Origin: Candidatus Woesearchaeota archaeon
GTDB lineage: Archaea > Nanobdellota > Nanobdellia > Woesearchaeales > ARS49
Direction of reading: 5' to 3'
Length of the DNA stretch: 64,000 bases
Assembly (NCBI GenBank): GCA_030750765.1
Contig: JASMHM010000002.1
Location: 162,342 to 226,341, forward strand
The position numbers and the translations under genes were made by a program. The notes below the pieces were generated by a model. It ran no database searches and was not told the DNA's origin. It saw nothing but the letters and a program-made list of their open reading frames with translations. Of the stretch, positions 1 to 7,761 are shown one piece after another; position 1 is the first letter of the stretch; the number at the start of each line of letters is the position of its first letter.

Positions 1-38
1 GGGGTTTTAAAGTAATCCCTCAATTGCAGTTAGAGAAA

Positions 39-311
39 ATGAAGGATATTAGCCAGCCCGTGGAACATTTAGAATCATTGGCACAACAGTTTGAGTTACC
101 TGGTGGTAAAGAGGCCCTCACATCTGCTGTACAATACATGCAAGATCTGATGGGCGTGCAAGGTAATTTTACTAGATACTCTATTTCTGTTGAGCACGAT
201 GATAACGGATTAAGCGCCATGTCAATGCAGATCTTCTTCATGACGGACTCACCTGATGGCGAGGGCCAGACTGAGGATTCTGTGCATCAGAACGTTTACA
301 AAAGAGAGTAA
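39..311 (+). CDS. Small acidic protein of unknown function
   Basis: About 90 residues, acidic, with no transmembrane segment or motif I recognise. The frame is open to the left window edge (TTG at 24), so an N-terminal extension cannot be excluded. A TATA-like stretch (gttttaaag, about 4-12) lies roughly 28 bp before the ATG at 39, fitting a leaderless start there. The next gene on the same strand begins about 80 bp downstream. Confidence 0.5.
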   Translation: MKDISQPVEHLESLAQQFELPGGKEALTSAVQYMQDLMGVQGNFTRYSISVEHDDNGLSAMSMQIFFMTDSPDGEGQTEDSVHQNVYKRE

Positions 312-392
312 ACAATCAAGTGATTATTTACTCCGGAAATCTTCCGGATGAAATGCGCAACGCATATAAAGGGTAAAACCAAGAAGACATGT

Positions 393-689
393 ATGGAACA
401 TCGTGAAAGCATGTGGCACTACACCTTCTATTTTTCATTAGGCGTGCTAGCAGTGTGGACTATCTTGAAGGTAGTAGGCGTCATTAACTCTCCCGCATGG
501 CTGGAGACAGGGATTCCTGCCGCAGGGGTCATCCTGGCAGGACTCTCCATGTACCAAAATCTCTTGGACAAAATGCACGGTAACGAATTCAAAATTCTGG
601 CAGTAAAACTACAGTTGGAACGACTGTCCCTCGATCATGTCAAGCTCAGGAATTACTGCCAAAAGGGTTTCAGCAGTTTGAAAAGATAG
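393..689 (+). CDS. Small membrane protein, two predicted TM helices
   Basis: Unrecognised family of about 98 residues. Two hydrophobic stretches are visible: one around YTFYFSLGVLAVWTILKVVGV and one around GIPAAGVILAGLSMY. A basic, helical C-terminal tail follows (KLQLERLSLDHVKLRNY). An upstream in-frame ATG at 348 exists, but the TATA element catataaa (363-370) falls inside that extension and about 26 bp before the ATG at 393, so 393 is preferred. No function can be assigned. Confidence 0.55.
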   Translation: MEHRESMWHYTFYFSLGVLAVWTILKVVGVINSPAWLETGIPAAGVILAGLSMYQNLLDKMHGNEFKILAVKLQLERLSLDHVKLRNYCQKGFSSLKR

Positions 690-725
690 TCACTTCTTGA
701 ACTCTTCATAAAGAAAAGAAAAATA

Positions 726-739
726 GAGGCTTAAGCCTC
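726..739. terminator. 14-bp perfect palindrome between convergent genes
   Basis: GAGGCTTAAGCCTC is a perfect palindrome lying between the end of the small membrane protein gene and the end of ftsZ, which converge here. Position and symmetry suit a bidirectional 3'-end element. Archaeal termination depends mainly on T-tracts, so a terminator role is only inferred. Confidence 0.3.
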
Positions 740-754
740 GTATGGGTGGTGTCA

Positions 755-1822
755 TCACAACATATCTATGCCCAATTCGTCACTAAACACTTTAGTGCGG
801 GGCGTTGCCTGACTGGGGTTTGCCTTGCCAAGAATCCAAGGACTCTTCACTCCGGTGACTATCGTCATCACCATGAGTTTGGACTTCATCTCTTCCATGA
901 TTCTGGCTCCCCAGATCACGTTAGAGTCTTCATCCATTTTGGCAGTTACTAACTCTCCCACCGTGTTGATCTCGTCAAGGGTTAGATCTGGACCGCCAAC
1001 AACCTGGATCAGCGCACCGGTAGCTCCGGTGTACTCGATATCCAAGAGCGGATTACTCAAAGCACCTTTCACTGCTTCTTCCACTCTGTTGTTTGTGTCA
1101 CTAACGCCTACACCAATGGCTGCCACTCCACCGTTTGTCATGATTGCCTTGACATCTGCGTAGTCAAGGTTGACCAAACTAGGTATGGCTATGGTTTCGA
1201 CGATTCCCTTAATCATTGTTGCAACCAACTCGTTTGCTACGGCAAAGGCTTGTTGTACTGGTAAGTTACCAGCTATCTTTACCAAGCGGTTGTTGTCCAC
1301 AACAATCACCGTGTCTGCAACGTTTCTCAACTGTTGTAGACCAAATTCGGCTTTGTCAATGCGTGCTCGTTCAATGTTGAACGGCATGGTCACCGTGCCA
1401 ATAACGATAGCACCGTTTTCCTTCACTACTTGCGCAATCACTGGGGCTGCGCCAGTTCCGGTTCCACCTCCCATTCCCGCACATACAAATACCATATCAC
1501 TCCCACGTAACACCTCTCGTAGCTGCATTAAGCTCTCTTGCGCAGCTTCTGTTCCCTTGTTGGGAAAACCGCCGCACCCAAGACCGCGGGTGATCTCTCT
1601 GCCGAGTAGAATTTTCTTATCAGCTTCTGTAATGTCCAAGTGTTGCTTGTCTGTGTTGCACGCGATGACTTCTGCACCACGAATGCCTTTCTTATACAAC
1701 CAACTGATCATATTGTTACCGCCGCCTCCGACGCCAACCACTTTAATGTTTGCATGACCGAATTCGGTCGCTTCTTGAGCTTGCTGCTCCTGTTCTAACG
1801 CATTTTCAACTATTAGATCCAT
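755..1822 (-). CDS. ftsZ: Cell division GTPase FtsZ
   Basis: Tubulin-family GTPase that polymerises at mid-cell into the division ring. The 355-residue length is typical. Visible are the N-terminal nucleotide-binding glycines (VGVGGGGNN, about 28-36), the tubulin signature GGGTGTGAAP, and the T7 synergy loop NLDYADVKAIM that completes the GTPase site of the neighbouring subunit. The C-terminus ends in a GIDML-like peptide, as expected for the tail that binds anchors such as SepF, which is encoded about 5.5 kb away. A strong Shine-Dalgarno (GAGGAGGA, 1831-1838) sits 8 nt before the ATG, and the TATA box lies about 185 bp upstream, so this gene has a long structured leader, unlike many neighbours. 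Confidence 0.97.
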   Translation of the reverse strand: MDLIVENALEQEQQAQEATEFGHANIKVVGVGGGGNNMISWLYKKGIRGAEVIACNTDKQHLDITEADKKILLGREITRGLGCGGFPNKGTEAAQESLMQLREVLRGSDMVFVCAGMGGGTGTGAAPVIAQVVKENGAIVIGTVTMPFNIERARIDKAEFGLQQLRNVADTVIVVDNNRLVKIAGNLPVQQAFAVANELVATMIKGIVETIAIPSLVNLDYADVKAIMTNGGVAAIGVGVSDTNNRVEEAVKGALSNPLLDIEYTGATGALIQVVGGPDLTLDEINTVGELVTAKMDEDSNVIWGARIMEEMKSKLMVMTIVTGVKSPWILGKANPSQATPRTKVFSDELGIDML

Positions 1823-1856
1823 GCTCTGATTCCTCCTCTTTTATGAGCGTAAAAAG

Positions 1857-1968
1857 GGCTCTCCAGTTTTGGATGGGGGTTTGGTAGAAACAACGTGGAG
1901 AGCCTGTGAGCATCAATTGCGTCTTGCGACGCAATGTCACTAGTATAGTAGTGTGGTAATATCACACT
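1857..1968 (-). promoter_or_regulatory. Structured 5' leader of ftsZ (three hairpins)
   Basis: The interval 1823-2147 holds no convincing gene; it contains the ftsZ leader and two opposed promoters. In transcript order the leader can form: AGTGTG/CACACT (1950-1955 with 1963-1968); a perfect 8-bp stem ATTGCGTC-TTGC-GACGCAAT (1916-1935); and a 9-bp stem GGCTCTCCA/TGGAGAGCC (1857-1865 with 1896-1904) just before the Shine-Dalgarno. CACTA/TAGTG (1938-1942 with 1949-1953) is a mutually exclusive alternative to the first hairpin. A 61-residue GTG-started frame (1998-1813) spans the leader and overlaps the ftsZ start; I see no protein-family support for it. Confidence 0.5.
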
Positions 1969-1999
1969 TCCGTATACTGATGTATGGGATGACCCCACC

Positions 2000-2010
2000 C
2001 ATATTTAAAC
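2000..2010 (-). promoter_or_regulatory. TATA box of ftsZ
   Basis: On the minus strand the sequence reads gtttaaatat, a good archaeal TATA element. With the usual 25-bp spacing the transcript would begin near 1980, giving ftsZ a leader of about 155 nt. Confidence 0.5.
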
Positions 2011-2147
2011 GTTTCTATTTTTAAGCAAAACACCAGGGATCATGTTCTAGTGGCAGTAAACTGACCTTAGCCGCCAGATGTAGTGCTCCGTCAGGTGACA
2101 AGGAGGTACAAAATTTTATATACAGCGAGCATCTTCCCACACCTAGT

Positions 2148-2543
2148 ATGGTTATCTTGTTTGATCGCTTCAACCTGCCGCCCAACGTGTTCGAGTTAAT
2201 CTTTGCTACAGAACAGCAGATTATCGTCGCGAAAGAATTGGTCAAGTACATTATAGGGAACAAGGGTGAAATAACAAAAACAGAGATGAGTGTTTTTGCC
2301 ACTAAACTCCACGACGGAGATTACGAAGCCGTTCTTGACCGCGGACAGTACAAAGGGAAAGAAGTCAAGCTAAGTTACAACAAACGCCAGTTCTATGATA
2401 GGATATTAACGCCCATGAAAGCCATGGGTCTTGTAGAGTATGACTTATACAAAAAGACGTACAAAATTAGTGTACACTTCCAATCAGACATGATGAAGAT
2501 AGGCATCATGTGGAAGGAAGAGTTAAGAAGACTAGGTGTCTAG
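2148..2543 (+). CDS. Winged-helix-like protein of unknown function
   Basis: 131 residues, not recognised at family level. The pattern of helices ending in a KTYKISVHF-type beta wing, preceded by QFYDRILTPMKAMGLVEYD, resembles an archaeal winged-helix DNA-binding fold, but no diagnostic residues are present. A TATA element (ttttatatac, about 2112-2121) about 30 bp before the ATG supports a short-leader or leaderless start. The ftsZ promoter lies just upstream and divergent. Confidence 0.6.
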   Translation: MVILFDRFNLPPNVFELIFATEQQIIVAKELVKYIIGNKGEITKTEMSVFATKLHDGDYEAVLDRGQYKGKEVKLSYNKRQFYDRILTPMKAMGLVEYDLYKKTYKISVHFQSDMMKIGIMWKEELRRLGV

Positions 2544-2695
2544 GCCTCGTCTTCCGGTTCCCAATCTTCTTCTCCGGGCATGATCATCACCCCGAGGATA
2601 GAATAAGAGCATAGTATTTATGTTTTATGGATCCGGAAGGTTTTCCAAGTTACAGGCGAAAAACATATAAAGGATAAAAACATCATATGTTTAAC

Positions 2696-2893
2696 ATGGA
2701 GTTAAACAAAGGTACGGCACGAAAGCTTGGCGGCAGCCTAGTTGTGGCCATCCCCTCTGGAGTGGTACGTCAGGAAAGCATACATCCTGGAGACCAGATA
2801 ACCTTCACAGTCAAGAAGCAAAAAAAGAGTTTCCGTGGCGTGCTCAAGGGAATCTCGGACTTCAAAGAAGAGGACAAGTTCTTCCATGACTAA
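2696..2893 (+). CDS. vapB: VapB-type antitoxin, AbrB/SpoVT fold
   Basis: Short swapped-hairpin DNA-binding protein: GTARKLGGSLVVAIPSGVV followed by GDQITFTV is the AbrB/MazE pattern. It probably binds the adjacent PIN toxin and represses the shared promoter. The TATA box atataaa (2665-2671) is 28 bp before the ATG at 2696; an ATG at 2687 is too close. The stop overlaps the toxin start (toxin ATG at 2886), indicating translational coupling, a normal arrangement for VapBC modules. Confidence 0.75.
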   Translation: MELNKGTARKLGGSLVVAIPSGVVRQESIHPGDQITFTVKKQKKSFRGVLKGISDFKEEDKFFHD

Positions 2894-3278
2894 TATAGTT
2901 GTGGACGCGTACACGTGGATCCATTACTGCAGAGATGGTAAGTACGCAGAGATCATCGAAACATACCTGCTCAAAAACACCTGTTTCACCTCTAGTATTA
3001 CTGTGGCGGAGAGCGTGAGTAAAGTGCTCCGAGAGGGAGAAAGCCCTCGGCCACTGATAGAAGCTATCCATGCACTGTCGCAGGCGGTGCCTTTCGACGA
3101 GGCGCTCGCCGAGGAAACAGGAAGATTCCATACTAGTATGAGGAAAAAAAGAAAGCATTTTGGTCTAGCAGATGCAGCACTGTACTGTACTGCCAAAGGG
3201 CTTAAGGCACGCATTCTTACGAACGATCATCATTTTGCTGAGTTTAAAGAAACAATACTTCTAGAGAAAGAAAAATAA
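2886..3278 (+). CDS. vapC: VapC-type PIN-domain ribonuclease toxin
   Basis: 131-residue PIN domain. The acidic catalytic set is visible: Asp in NIVVDAYTWI, Glu in VAESVSKVL, and Asp in GLADAALY followed by ILTNDHHF near the C-terminus. PIN toxins are Mg-dependent endoribonucleases that cleave tRNA, rRNA or mRNA. The ATG at 2886 overlaps the end of the antitoxin gene. A frame open from 2835 adds residues inside the antitoxin gene that do not match the fold and is rejected as the start. Confidence 0.8.
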   Translation: MTNIVVDAYTWIHYCRDGKYAEIIETYLLKNTCFTSSITVAESVSKVLREGESPRPLIEAIHALSQAVPFDEALAEETGRFHTSMRKKRKHFGLADAALYCTAKGLKARILTNDHHFAEFKETILLEKEK

Positions 3279-3284
3279 GAAGGG

Positions 3285-3299
3285 AAGGCTTTACGCCTT
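3285..3299. terminator. Short hairpin between convergent vapC and zinc-ribbon genes
   Basis: AAGGC-TTTAC-GCCTT forms a 5-bp stem with a 5-nt loop, overlapping the stop codon of the minus-strand zinc-ribbon gene. It may serve as a 3'-end structure. The stem is short and the call is weak. Confidence 0.2.
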
Positions 3300-3446
3300 A
3301 CCCAAAATTTTATACATCGTGCAATCGCACTTTGTGCAGACGCCCTTTGCGGCCTTCATTTTGACTTTTCCCTTCATAATTACTTCCTTAACGTCTTTCA
3401 TCTTGCGATTAGTCTTGCATCGCATGCATCTTCCTTCAACATCCAT
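3291..3446 (-). CDS. Small zinc-ribbon protein, DUF5679-like
   Basis: 51 residues with two CxxC knuckles: CMRC near the N-terminus and CTKC (then DC) near the C-terminus, separated by a basic beta-rich stretch with VIMKGKVKMKAAKGV. This layout matches the DUF5679 family of tiny zinc ribbons common in DPANN archaea and candidate bacteria; the function is unknown. The ATG is preceded by a clear Shine-Dalgarno (GAGGTGG), and TATA-like ttttaaatag lies around 3479-3488. Confidence 0.75.
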   Translation of the reverse strand: MDVEGRCMRCKTNRKMKDVKEVIMKGKVKMKAAKGVCTKCDCTMYKILGKA

Positions 3447-3513
3447 AGATATCCACCTCAAGACTTAACCAAGACTAAGACTATTTAAAATTAACGCTTA
3501 TTTAAGGCATGTA

Positions 3514-3530
3514 AAGACTTCGTAAGTCTT
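3514..3530 (-). terminator. Hairpin at the 3' end of the 3529-3888 gene
   Basis: AAGACTT-CGT-AAGTCTT is a perfect 7-bp inverted repeat with a 3-nt loop that overlaps the stop codon of the upstream minus-strand gene. It is probably a 3'-end mRNA structure; the promoter of the zinc-ribbon gene follows. Confidence 0.3.
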
Positions 3531-3888
3531 ACTCTCGCCCCGATCTACCTATTGGCAAATCGTCCTTACTCTCAGCGAGAGAATGCCACTCAACGCTAGC
3601 TCTTGAAGGAGCACCCACGCTGACTGCTAACGTTTCAATCTTTGCATGGAGCTGTTCCCATTCAGAAGGATGGCTCGTTCCTTGGATTTGTAGGTAGGTA
3701 CCTCCACGACATTCCTCAACTCTAGCCTCAACACCCGAAGGCGTCATAGGCACATCCCCATCCCACGGCAATCGTCGACCATAATTACAACCCGTTGGTC
3801 CCTTAGTCCCATAAACATCACCTAATGCCACGTCTGGGAATACAACGTTCTGCATGGAAAAAGCAACTTGTTCTGGCTTAAGGATCAT
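3529..3888 (-). CDS. Unrecognised 119-residue protein
   Basis: Soluble protein with no recognised motif. It contains the Gly/Pro-rich stretch YGTKGPTGCNYGRRLPWDGD in its N-terminal half and an amphipathic helix (EWEQLHAKIETLAVSV) in its C-terminal half. A TATA element (3911-3918) is about 26 bp upstream of the ATG, supporting expression as a leaderless gene. It follows the DUF655 gene on the same strand, with its own promoter. Confidence 0.5.
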   Translation of the reverse strand: MILKPEQVAFSMQNVVFPDVALGDVYGTKGPTGCNYGRRLPWDGDVPMTPSGVEARVEECRGGTYLQIQGTSHPSEWEQLHAKIETLAVSVGAPSRASVEWHSLAESKDDLPIGRSGRE

Positions 3889-3922
3889 AAGATCTCTCTG
3901 CCTTGCTGGCTTAAAAAACTAA

Positions 3923-4492
3923 CTACTCAGGACTGTTAACGAACACGTTGTGCTTTTCCTCGCCCCAAAGTTCGCTGAGTACGCGTTTCACAACTATCTT
4001 TTGTGGGTCAGGCATTAAGTGTACTCTTGAGCGTAGGTCAGCAAAGTTGGCGAACTCTTTCTCGTCTCTTTCTTGGATGATGGCCCACATGTGCTTTTTC
4101 CCTAGTCCTGGAAGTAGCTCTAACTGGTGCATTCTGGTAGTCAAAGGTTGTGCTGTGTTGAAGAAGCTCACAAACCGTTCTTGACCTTTGCTGACCATGT
4201 CTTGGACTACAAATTCTACCTCTTTTCTACCACTTGCGGTAAGCTTTTCAGAGTCTAGCTTGCCAACTATGTGCTGTACTTTGTCGCGTTTGCCCTCTCC
4301 AAGATAGATCTCTTCTAGAGGTTGTAAGAAAGCATCCTTCTTTGCGGTCAACTCTAGGAGTGTAAAATGTTTCTTACCTATAGCTTGGATTATGGCTTGT
4401 TTTCTATGACTAGGTGTAGGATCGTTGGGGTAGCCGTTCGGCAAGAAGTCTAGTACTATAGCCGTTTCTTCCCTCGCTGATTTCTCTTCCAT
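3923..4492 (-). CDS. DUF655 family protein (OB-like plus helix-hairpin-helix)
   Basis: 189 residues. The N-terminal segment ETAIVLDFLPNGYP and the central LGEGKRDKVQHIVGKL are characteristic of archaeal DUF655. A helix-hairpin-helix motif (LELLPGLGKKHMWAIIQERDE) indicates nucleic-acid binding. In many archaea this gene sits in the eL21-rpoF-DUF655-ksgA cluster, suggesting a role in RNA or ribosome biology. Here it is downstream of eL21-rpoF on the same strand but separated by a PIN-domain gene and an opposed orphan. Confidence 0.85.
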   Translation of the reverse strand: MEEKSAREETAIVLDFLPNGYPNDPTPSHRKQAIIQAIGKKHFTLLELTAKKDAFLQPLEEIYLGEGKRDKVQHIVGKLDSEKLTASGRKEVEFVVQDMVSKGQERFVSFFNTAQPLTTRMHQLELLPGLGKKHMWAIIQERDEKEFANFADLRSRVHLMPDPQKIVVKRVLSELWGEEKHNVFVNSPE

Positions 4493-4551
4493 ACCCCTTA
4501 CTCCTATTCATGTTGTTATTCAAGAGTCATAGTCGAAGCTTGTATATAAAT

Positions 4552-5094
4552 ATGTCGATGGAAATGGAGGGGTTAATAAAGGCGCGGTCACTTGCCCATA
4601 CTATGTCTTCCACCATACGCTTGACCACGCAACATCATTCCACTCTTGACCAAGAGACTCGATTGGTGGCGGTGAAGGAGGTCGTAGACATCACCCAAGA
4701 TTGGGGAACAGTATTGTTCAAGCCAGAAGGATTGTTTATCAACAGGCGCCCTTGCGATTTTGCCGTGATTGCCCACGAAAAGCGGGTGAAGGCACCAGGA
4801 TTTGTGGACGTACCCTTGCTCAAGGCGAAGGGCGACGACCTTGTCTCTGCCGCTCTGGCATGTGAGCCAGACCACCAACGAACAGGGGCGGAAGTATTCT
4901 TGGTGCGCTCTCCTGGAAATCCCCGCCCACAAGTGTACTCGCGACAGGAAAAATGCGGCAATGCTTCTTACAAACCTCTCACCCTTCTTCATTCTACCAT
5001 AGAACAACTGTGTGCTAAGAGACCTTCGTTGGAAGCAGACTTGCGCGCGGTTGCACCTCTAGGCCACGAGGTAGACTTTATCCAGTATGTCTGA
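4552..5094 (+). CDS. Unrecognised 180-residue protein
   Basis: No known family. The sequence is soluble, with a beta-rich middle (LVAVKEVVDITQDWGTVLF) and conserved-looking Cys residues in the C-terminal half. A TATA element (tgtatataaat, about 4540-4550) overlaps the longest frame (ATG at 4510), so the true start is probably one of the ATGs at 4552, 4558 or 4564. Its 3' end overlaps the convergent PIN-domain gene by 36 bp. Confidence 0.5.
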   Translation: MSMEMEGLIKARSLAHTMSSTIRLTTQHHSTLDQETRLVAVKEVVDITQDWGTVLFKPEGLFINRRPCDFAVIAHEKRVKAPGFVDVPLLKAKGDDLVSAALACEPDHQRTGAEVFLVRSPGNPRPQVYSRQEKCGNASYKPLTLLHSTIEQLCAKRPSLEADLRAVAPLGHEVDFIQYV

Positions 5095-6120
5095 CGTGTG
5101 CACATACACGTTGACACCATGTCTTCTTCGTAATTCAATCGCAATCTCTCTCAAACCGGCATCGTTGGAGAGTATGATGGTTTGCCTTGAGCCTCTTTGA
5201 AGTGCGCGAGCCAACAGGTACAGATCTGCGCCTTGCTTCATGGCACCCCATGTTTCCTTTGTCGGTCCATGACTCTGCTCCCAAAGGCCGTGGATGATCT
5301 TTTCTTGTTCAGGAGTCAGCGTGACCTGTAGCTCAGTAGAAAGTCGCTGTAGTTCTTGGACAAACCATCGTTTGTCCCTGATTCTCCACCCTTGGTGTTC
5401 CATCTCCTTTTTCACCCTGCCAAGCAGCACTAGTTTTCTTGGTTGAAAATCAAGCGTGAACTTGGTTGTGTCTTTCTTTTGCATGGACTCTTGACAACGG
5501 TCCATGAGTACGTTGGCGAAGTCAGTGTCCAAGAGAAACTCTACGTCCTCTCCAACGCCCCACTGCTCAAAGTCCTCCCCAAAGCTTAAGGATATGTTTA
5601 TTGGTGTATCCGGGTTGTTGGCTAGGCCTTCGTATGCCATCTCCAAGGCCTCCTGAATGGTGGACAATAAGAAGAGTTCTTTCTGTGCATGCGCGAGCAG
5701 CGTGTTAAGGTTGTTGGAACGCTCAAGTTTGGTGAGAGTCTTGTCGGTGAGCGTGACTTTGAGCTCTGGAATGCTTGGTTGTGAGGCCCAAGGTCCTTCG
5801 TCAAGATCCTTGGCGGTTGATCGCAGCATTGCCACCTCCTCTTTGATGACCTCCTTTGAGGCCCAACTGTTTGCGAGCGTTATCACGTTAGCCAAGAACC
5901 TTTTTTGTTTCCTGGAGGGGGTTGCACCCACGGACGCCCACATAATGCTGACGGTTTTAAACTCAGTTTCTATCCCCGAATCAAAAGTCGCACCCCCCTT
6001 TGTCAGAGCATTTGTCAGCTTTCCTCTGAGGACACGCATGACGCCCACGCGTGCTCCGATTTCCTGGGTGACCTCTTCTAATGCAATTGTGATGAGGTTG
6101 TATTTTTTGGTGTCTACCAC
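5059..6120 (-). CDS. Protein with C-terminal PIN-like nuclease domain
   Basis: 353 residues. The N-terminal half is helical and unrecognised. The C-terminal part resembles a PIN domain: an aspartate strand FLLDTDFANVLM (about 190-201), mid-domain acidic residues, GADLYLLARAL with an Asp, and ILSNDAGLREIA (about 317) with a further Asp before VYVHTSDIL. PIN proteins of this size often act in RNA processing rather than as toxins. The gene begins 26 bp after rpoF ends and lies between rpoF and DUF655, which are usually adjacent. Confidence 0.65.
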   Translation of the reverse strand: MVDTKKYNLITIALEEVTQEIGARVGVMRVLRGKLTNALTKGGATFDSGIETEFKTVSIMWASVGATPSRKQKRFLANVITLANSWASKEVIKEEVAMLRSTAKDLDEGPWASQPSIPELKVTLTDKTLTKLERSNNLNTLLAHAQKELFLLSTIQEALEMAYEGLANNPDTPINISLSFGEDFEQWGVGEDVEFLLDTDFANVLMDRCQESMQKKDTTKFTLDFQPRKLVLLGRVKKEMEHQGWRIRDKRWFVQELQRLSTELQVTLTPEQEKIIHGLWEQSHGPTKETWGAMKQGADLYLLARALQRGSRQTIILSNDAGLREIAIELRRRHGVNVYVHTSDILDKVYLVA

Positions 6121-6145
6121 TTAGAGGGGGCAGATTGAGAACTAC

Positions 6146-6490
6146 TTAAGTTTTTGGTTTTACCGCGACGACTGCCTCAGCAATCTTTTGGGTGTGCTCT
6201 TTAGAAAAGGTTACATTGTAGCAAGATAATACTACTTTTACTTGTTCGGGTGTTAAAGGACAAGAATCAATAATTTTGTGTGCAAACACATCCTTCCATC
6301 TAGGAATGCCTATCTTTTCTAAACTTTCAATCAACGTGTTTGCTTCTTTCACGCTGAGCAGACAGGTCTCTGCGTGCTCTAGTGTTTTTTGTGCTCTGAA
6401 ATTCAGCTCGCCATTCTTTTGCACCTTTTCTAGTGCTTCGCGTACGAAGGGCAGGCTTACTGGATTTTCGCTAATTATTTGATCTTTCAT
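6146..6490 (-). CDS. rpoF: RNA polymerase subunit Rpo4/RpoF (Rpb4-like)
   Basis: 114 residues, the family length. The helical pattern with ALEKVQKNGELNFRAQKTLEHAE and the C-terminal HRDC-like region (CPLTPEQVKVVLSCYNVTF) match archaeal Rpo4. This subunit pairs with Rpo7 to form the stalk of RNA polymerase that contacts TFE and the exiting RNA. Its start overlaps the eL21 stop by 4 bp (ATGA), the conserved archaeal eL21-rpoF coupling. Confidence 0.85.
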   Translation of the reverse strand: MKDQIISENPVSLPFVREALEKVQKNGELNFRAQKTLEHAETCLLSVKEANTLIESLEKIGIPRWKDVFAHKIIDSCPLTPEQVKVVLSCYNVTFSKEHTQKIAEAVVAVKPKT

Positions 6491-6777
6491 GCTTTCCTCA
6501 AATGTACTGGGTGAACGATTAACATTTTTGGCTTGTTCAAGTCCTTAACAGCAACAGTGTAGCACTTTCCTCGCTTGCCATTAACTGTGCCTATTCTTCC
6601 ATGGAATCTTCGGTGGTACAAGCTTCCTTGTACTGCAGGTTCTGCTTTTAACACCACTCTGTCGCCAACTTTGAAGTCGGCGAAGAATCTGGCGATGCTT
6701 ATCTTTCCTCGTTCTCTCACATGCTTTCTCAAGATGTGTCGAGTTTTTCTGCGAGATCCGCCTGTGCGGTTAACCAT
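6487..6777 (-). CDS. rpl21e: Large ribosomal subunit protein eL21
   Basis: 96 residues; archaeal/eukaryotic ribosomal protein with no bacterial counterpart. The basic N-terminus (GGSRRKTRHIL) and core FKVGDRVVLKAEPAVQGS plus RFHGRIGTVNGKRGKCYTV are diagnostic of the SH3-like eL21 fold. First gene of the eL21-rpoF unit; a TATA-like tttataaa lies just upstream of the ATG (about 6798-6805). Confidence 0.95.
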   Translation of the reverse strand: MVNRTGGSRRKTRHILRKHVRERGKISIARFFADFKVGDRVVLKAEPAVQGSLYHRRFHGRIGTVNGKRGKCYTVAVKDLNKPKMLIVHPVHLRKA

Positions 6778-6809
6778 GTACTCATAAAAAGCGAGCGTGT
6801 TTATAAAGC

Positions 6810-7220
6810 TTACCTACTGGTCAATCTGCGTACAGCACTGCTTTCTGGTGGCGGATACCATTCCCCAGATCCTAGTCTTCGCTGGGTGAAGTTGCTTTCT
6901 TTCTCTATAACTTCCATACGCTGAGTGTACGCACTCGCCTTTTGTAGTCGTGCAGCCTTGTACTCATAGGGTTTGAAGGAAGATTCTGCAGGGTCTGTGG
7001 TGTTACTCTTCACTCCGAGATCCTTATAGATATACCTGTACGACCCTCTATTGTCAATGCCATAATAAGGAGTTCCCATTTGGTTGACATTCTTGCCACC
7101 CTTAGCTCTGCTGAACGTGTCCCAGAACACAAACTGGCCTTCTGTCTCTGAGATCGTGACGAATAATAACCCCATGCTGGCGATGGCTATCATGCCAAAC
7201 ACGGCCATCAACTGTTTCAT
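6810..7220 (-). CDS. Unrecognised membrane-anchored protein
   Basis: 136 residues starting with a hydrophobic helix (MAVFGMIAIASMGLLFVTI), probably a signal anchor, followed by a soluble charged region with several Tyr residues (RGSYRYIYKDLG). No known domain. A GTG start at 7241 is possible, but the TATA element tatataat (7243-7250) is 26 bp upstream of the ATG at 7220. It is divergent from sepF and upstream of eL21-rpoF. Confidence 0.55.
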   Translation of the reverse strand: MKQLMAVFGMIAIASMGLLFVTISETEGQFVFWDTFSRAKGGKNVNQMGTPYYGIDNRGSYRYIYKDLGVKSNTTDPAESSFKPYEYKAARLQKASAYTQRMEVIEKESNFTQRRLGSGEWYPPPESSAVRRLTSR

Positions 7221-7353
7221 GCCAGTTTTTGAGGCCTCCACCTATATAATAGTTATCACTCGTATACTCTAACCCCCAGGTTCGGGAATACAAAAAATTT
7301 ATATAGCAAGGAGATTACTACCACACAAACAGAACACTTTCGGAGGGTACACA

Positions 7354-7761
7354 ATGGGCATTTTTGACAGTTTAAAAGACAAACTCGGGGGAAGCAATTT
7401 CGACGAGCTGGAAGCAGAAGAAGAATACTTAGAATTAGACAACGCAGGAGCAATTGACAAAGGTAAGATCACGGTTCACCCGTTTCTCTTAGAAGAATTT
7501 GATGACATTAAGGGAGTTCTTGACAGCTTACGAGCAGGACAGACTATTGCGCTCGTAAACATCAAGCCTCTCAAGGATAGAGATCTTGTAGAGTTGAAAA
7601 GAGCCATCAACAAGCTCAAGAAAACCACTGACGCTATCGAAGGAGAGATTGCAGGCTTTGGAGAGGACTACATCGTTGTCACGCCAAGCTTCGCAACAAT
7701 CCATCGAAGTTCTAAGCAAGTCAAAACTGTGAAAGAAGACGACACGGTTGCTGCTGAATAA
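7354..7761 (+). CDS. sepF: SepF, FtsZ membrane anchor
   Basis: 135 residues. The N-terminal amphipathic helix (GIFDSLKDKLG) would bind membrane. The C-terminal core ITVHPFLLEEFDDIK ... GQTIALVNIKPLKDRD ... LKRAINKLKKTTDAIEGEIAGFG matches archaeal SepF, which tethers FtsZ to the membrane at the division site. A TATA element (about 7291-7303) and a Shine-Dalgarno (GGAGGG, 7340-7345) show a leadered transcript, as for ftsZ. The protein ends in an acidic tail. Confidence 0.92.
   Translation: MGIFDSLKDKLGGSNFDELEAEEEYLELDNAGAIDKGKITVHPFLLEEFDDIKGVLDSLRAGQTIALVNIKPLKDRDLVELKRAINKLKKTTDAIEGEIAGFGEDYIVVTPSFATIHRSSKQVKTVKEDDTVAAE

Noticed and set aside
1170..1757. 195-codon open frame on the plus strand inside ftsZ
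   Set aside because: It is antisense to a strongly conserved FtsZ sequence, has no promoter or ribosome site, and reads as low-information shadow sequence.
1813..1998. 61-codon GTG-started leader frame overlapping the ftsZ start
   Set aside because: The GTG is only about 8 bp from the TATA box so would not be in the transcript, and there is no Shine-Dalgarno; the hairpins explain the region better.
2540..2590. Tiny acidic minus-strand peptide frame (about 15 codons) ending in EDEA
   Set aside because: Too short, overlaps the end of another gene, and no supporting similarity; a GTGATGA C-box-like sequence there lacks the matching CTGA for a C/D guide RNA.
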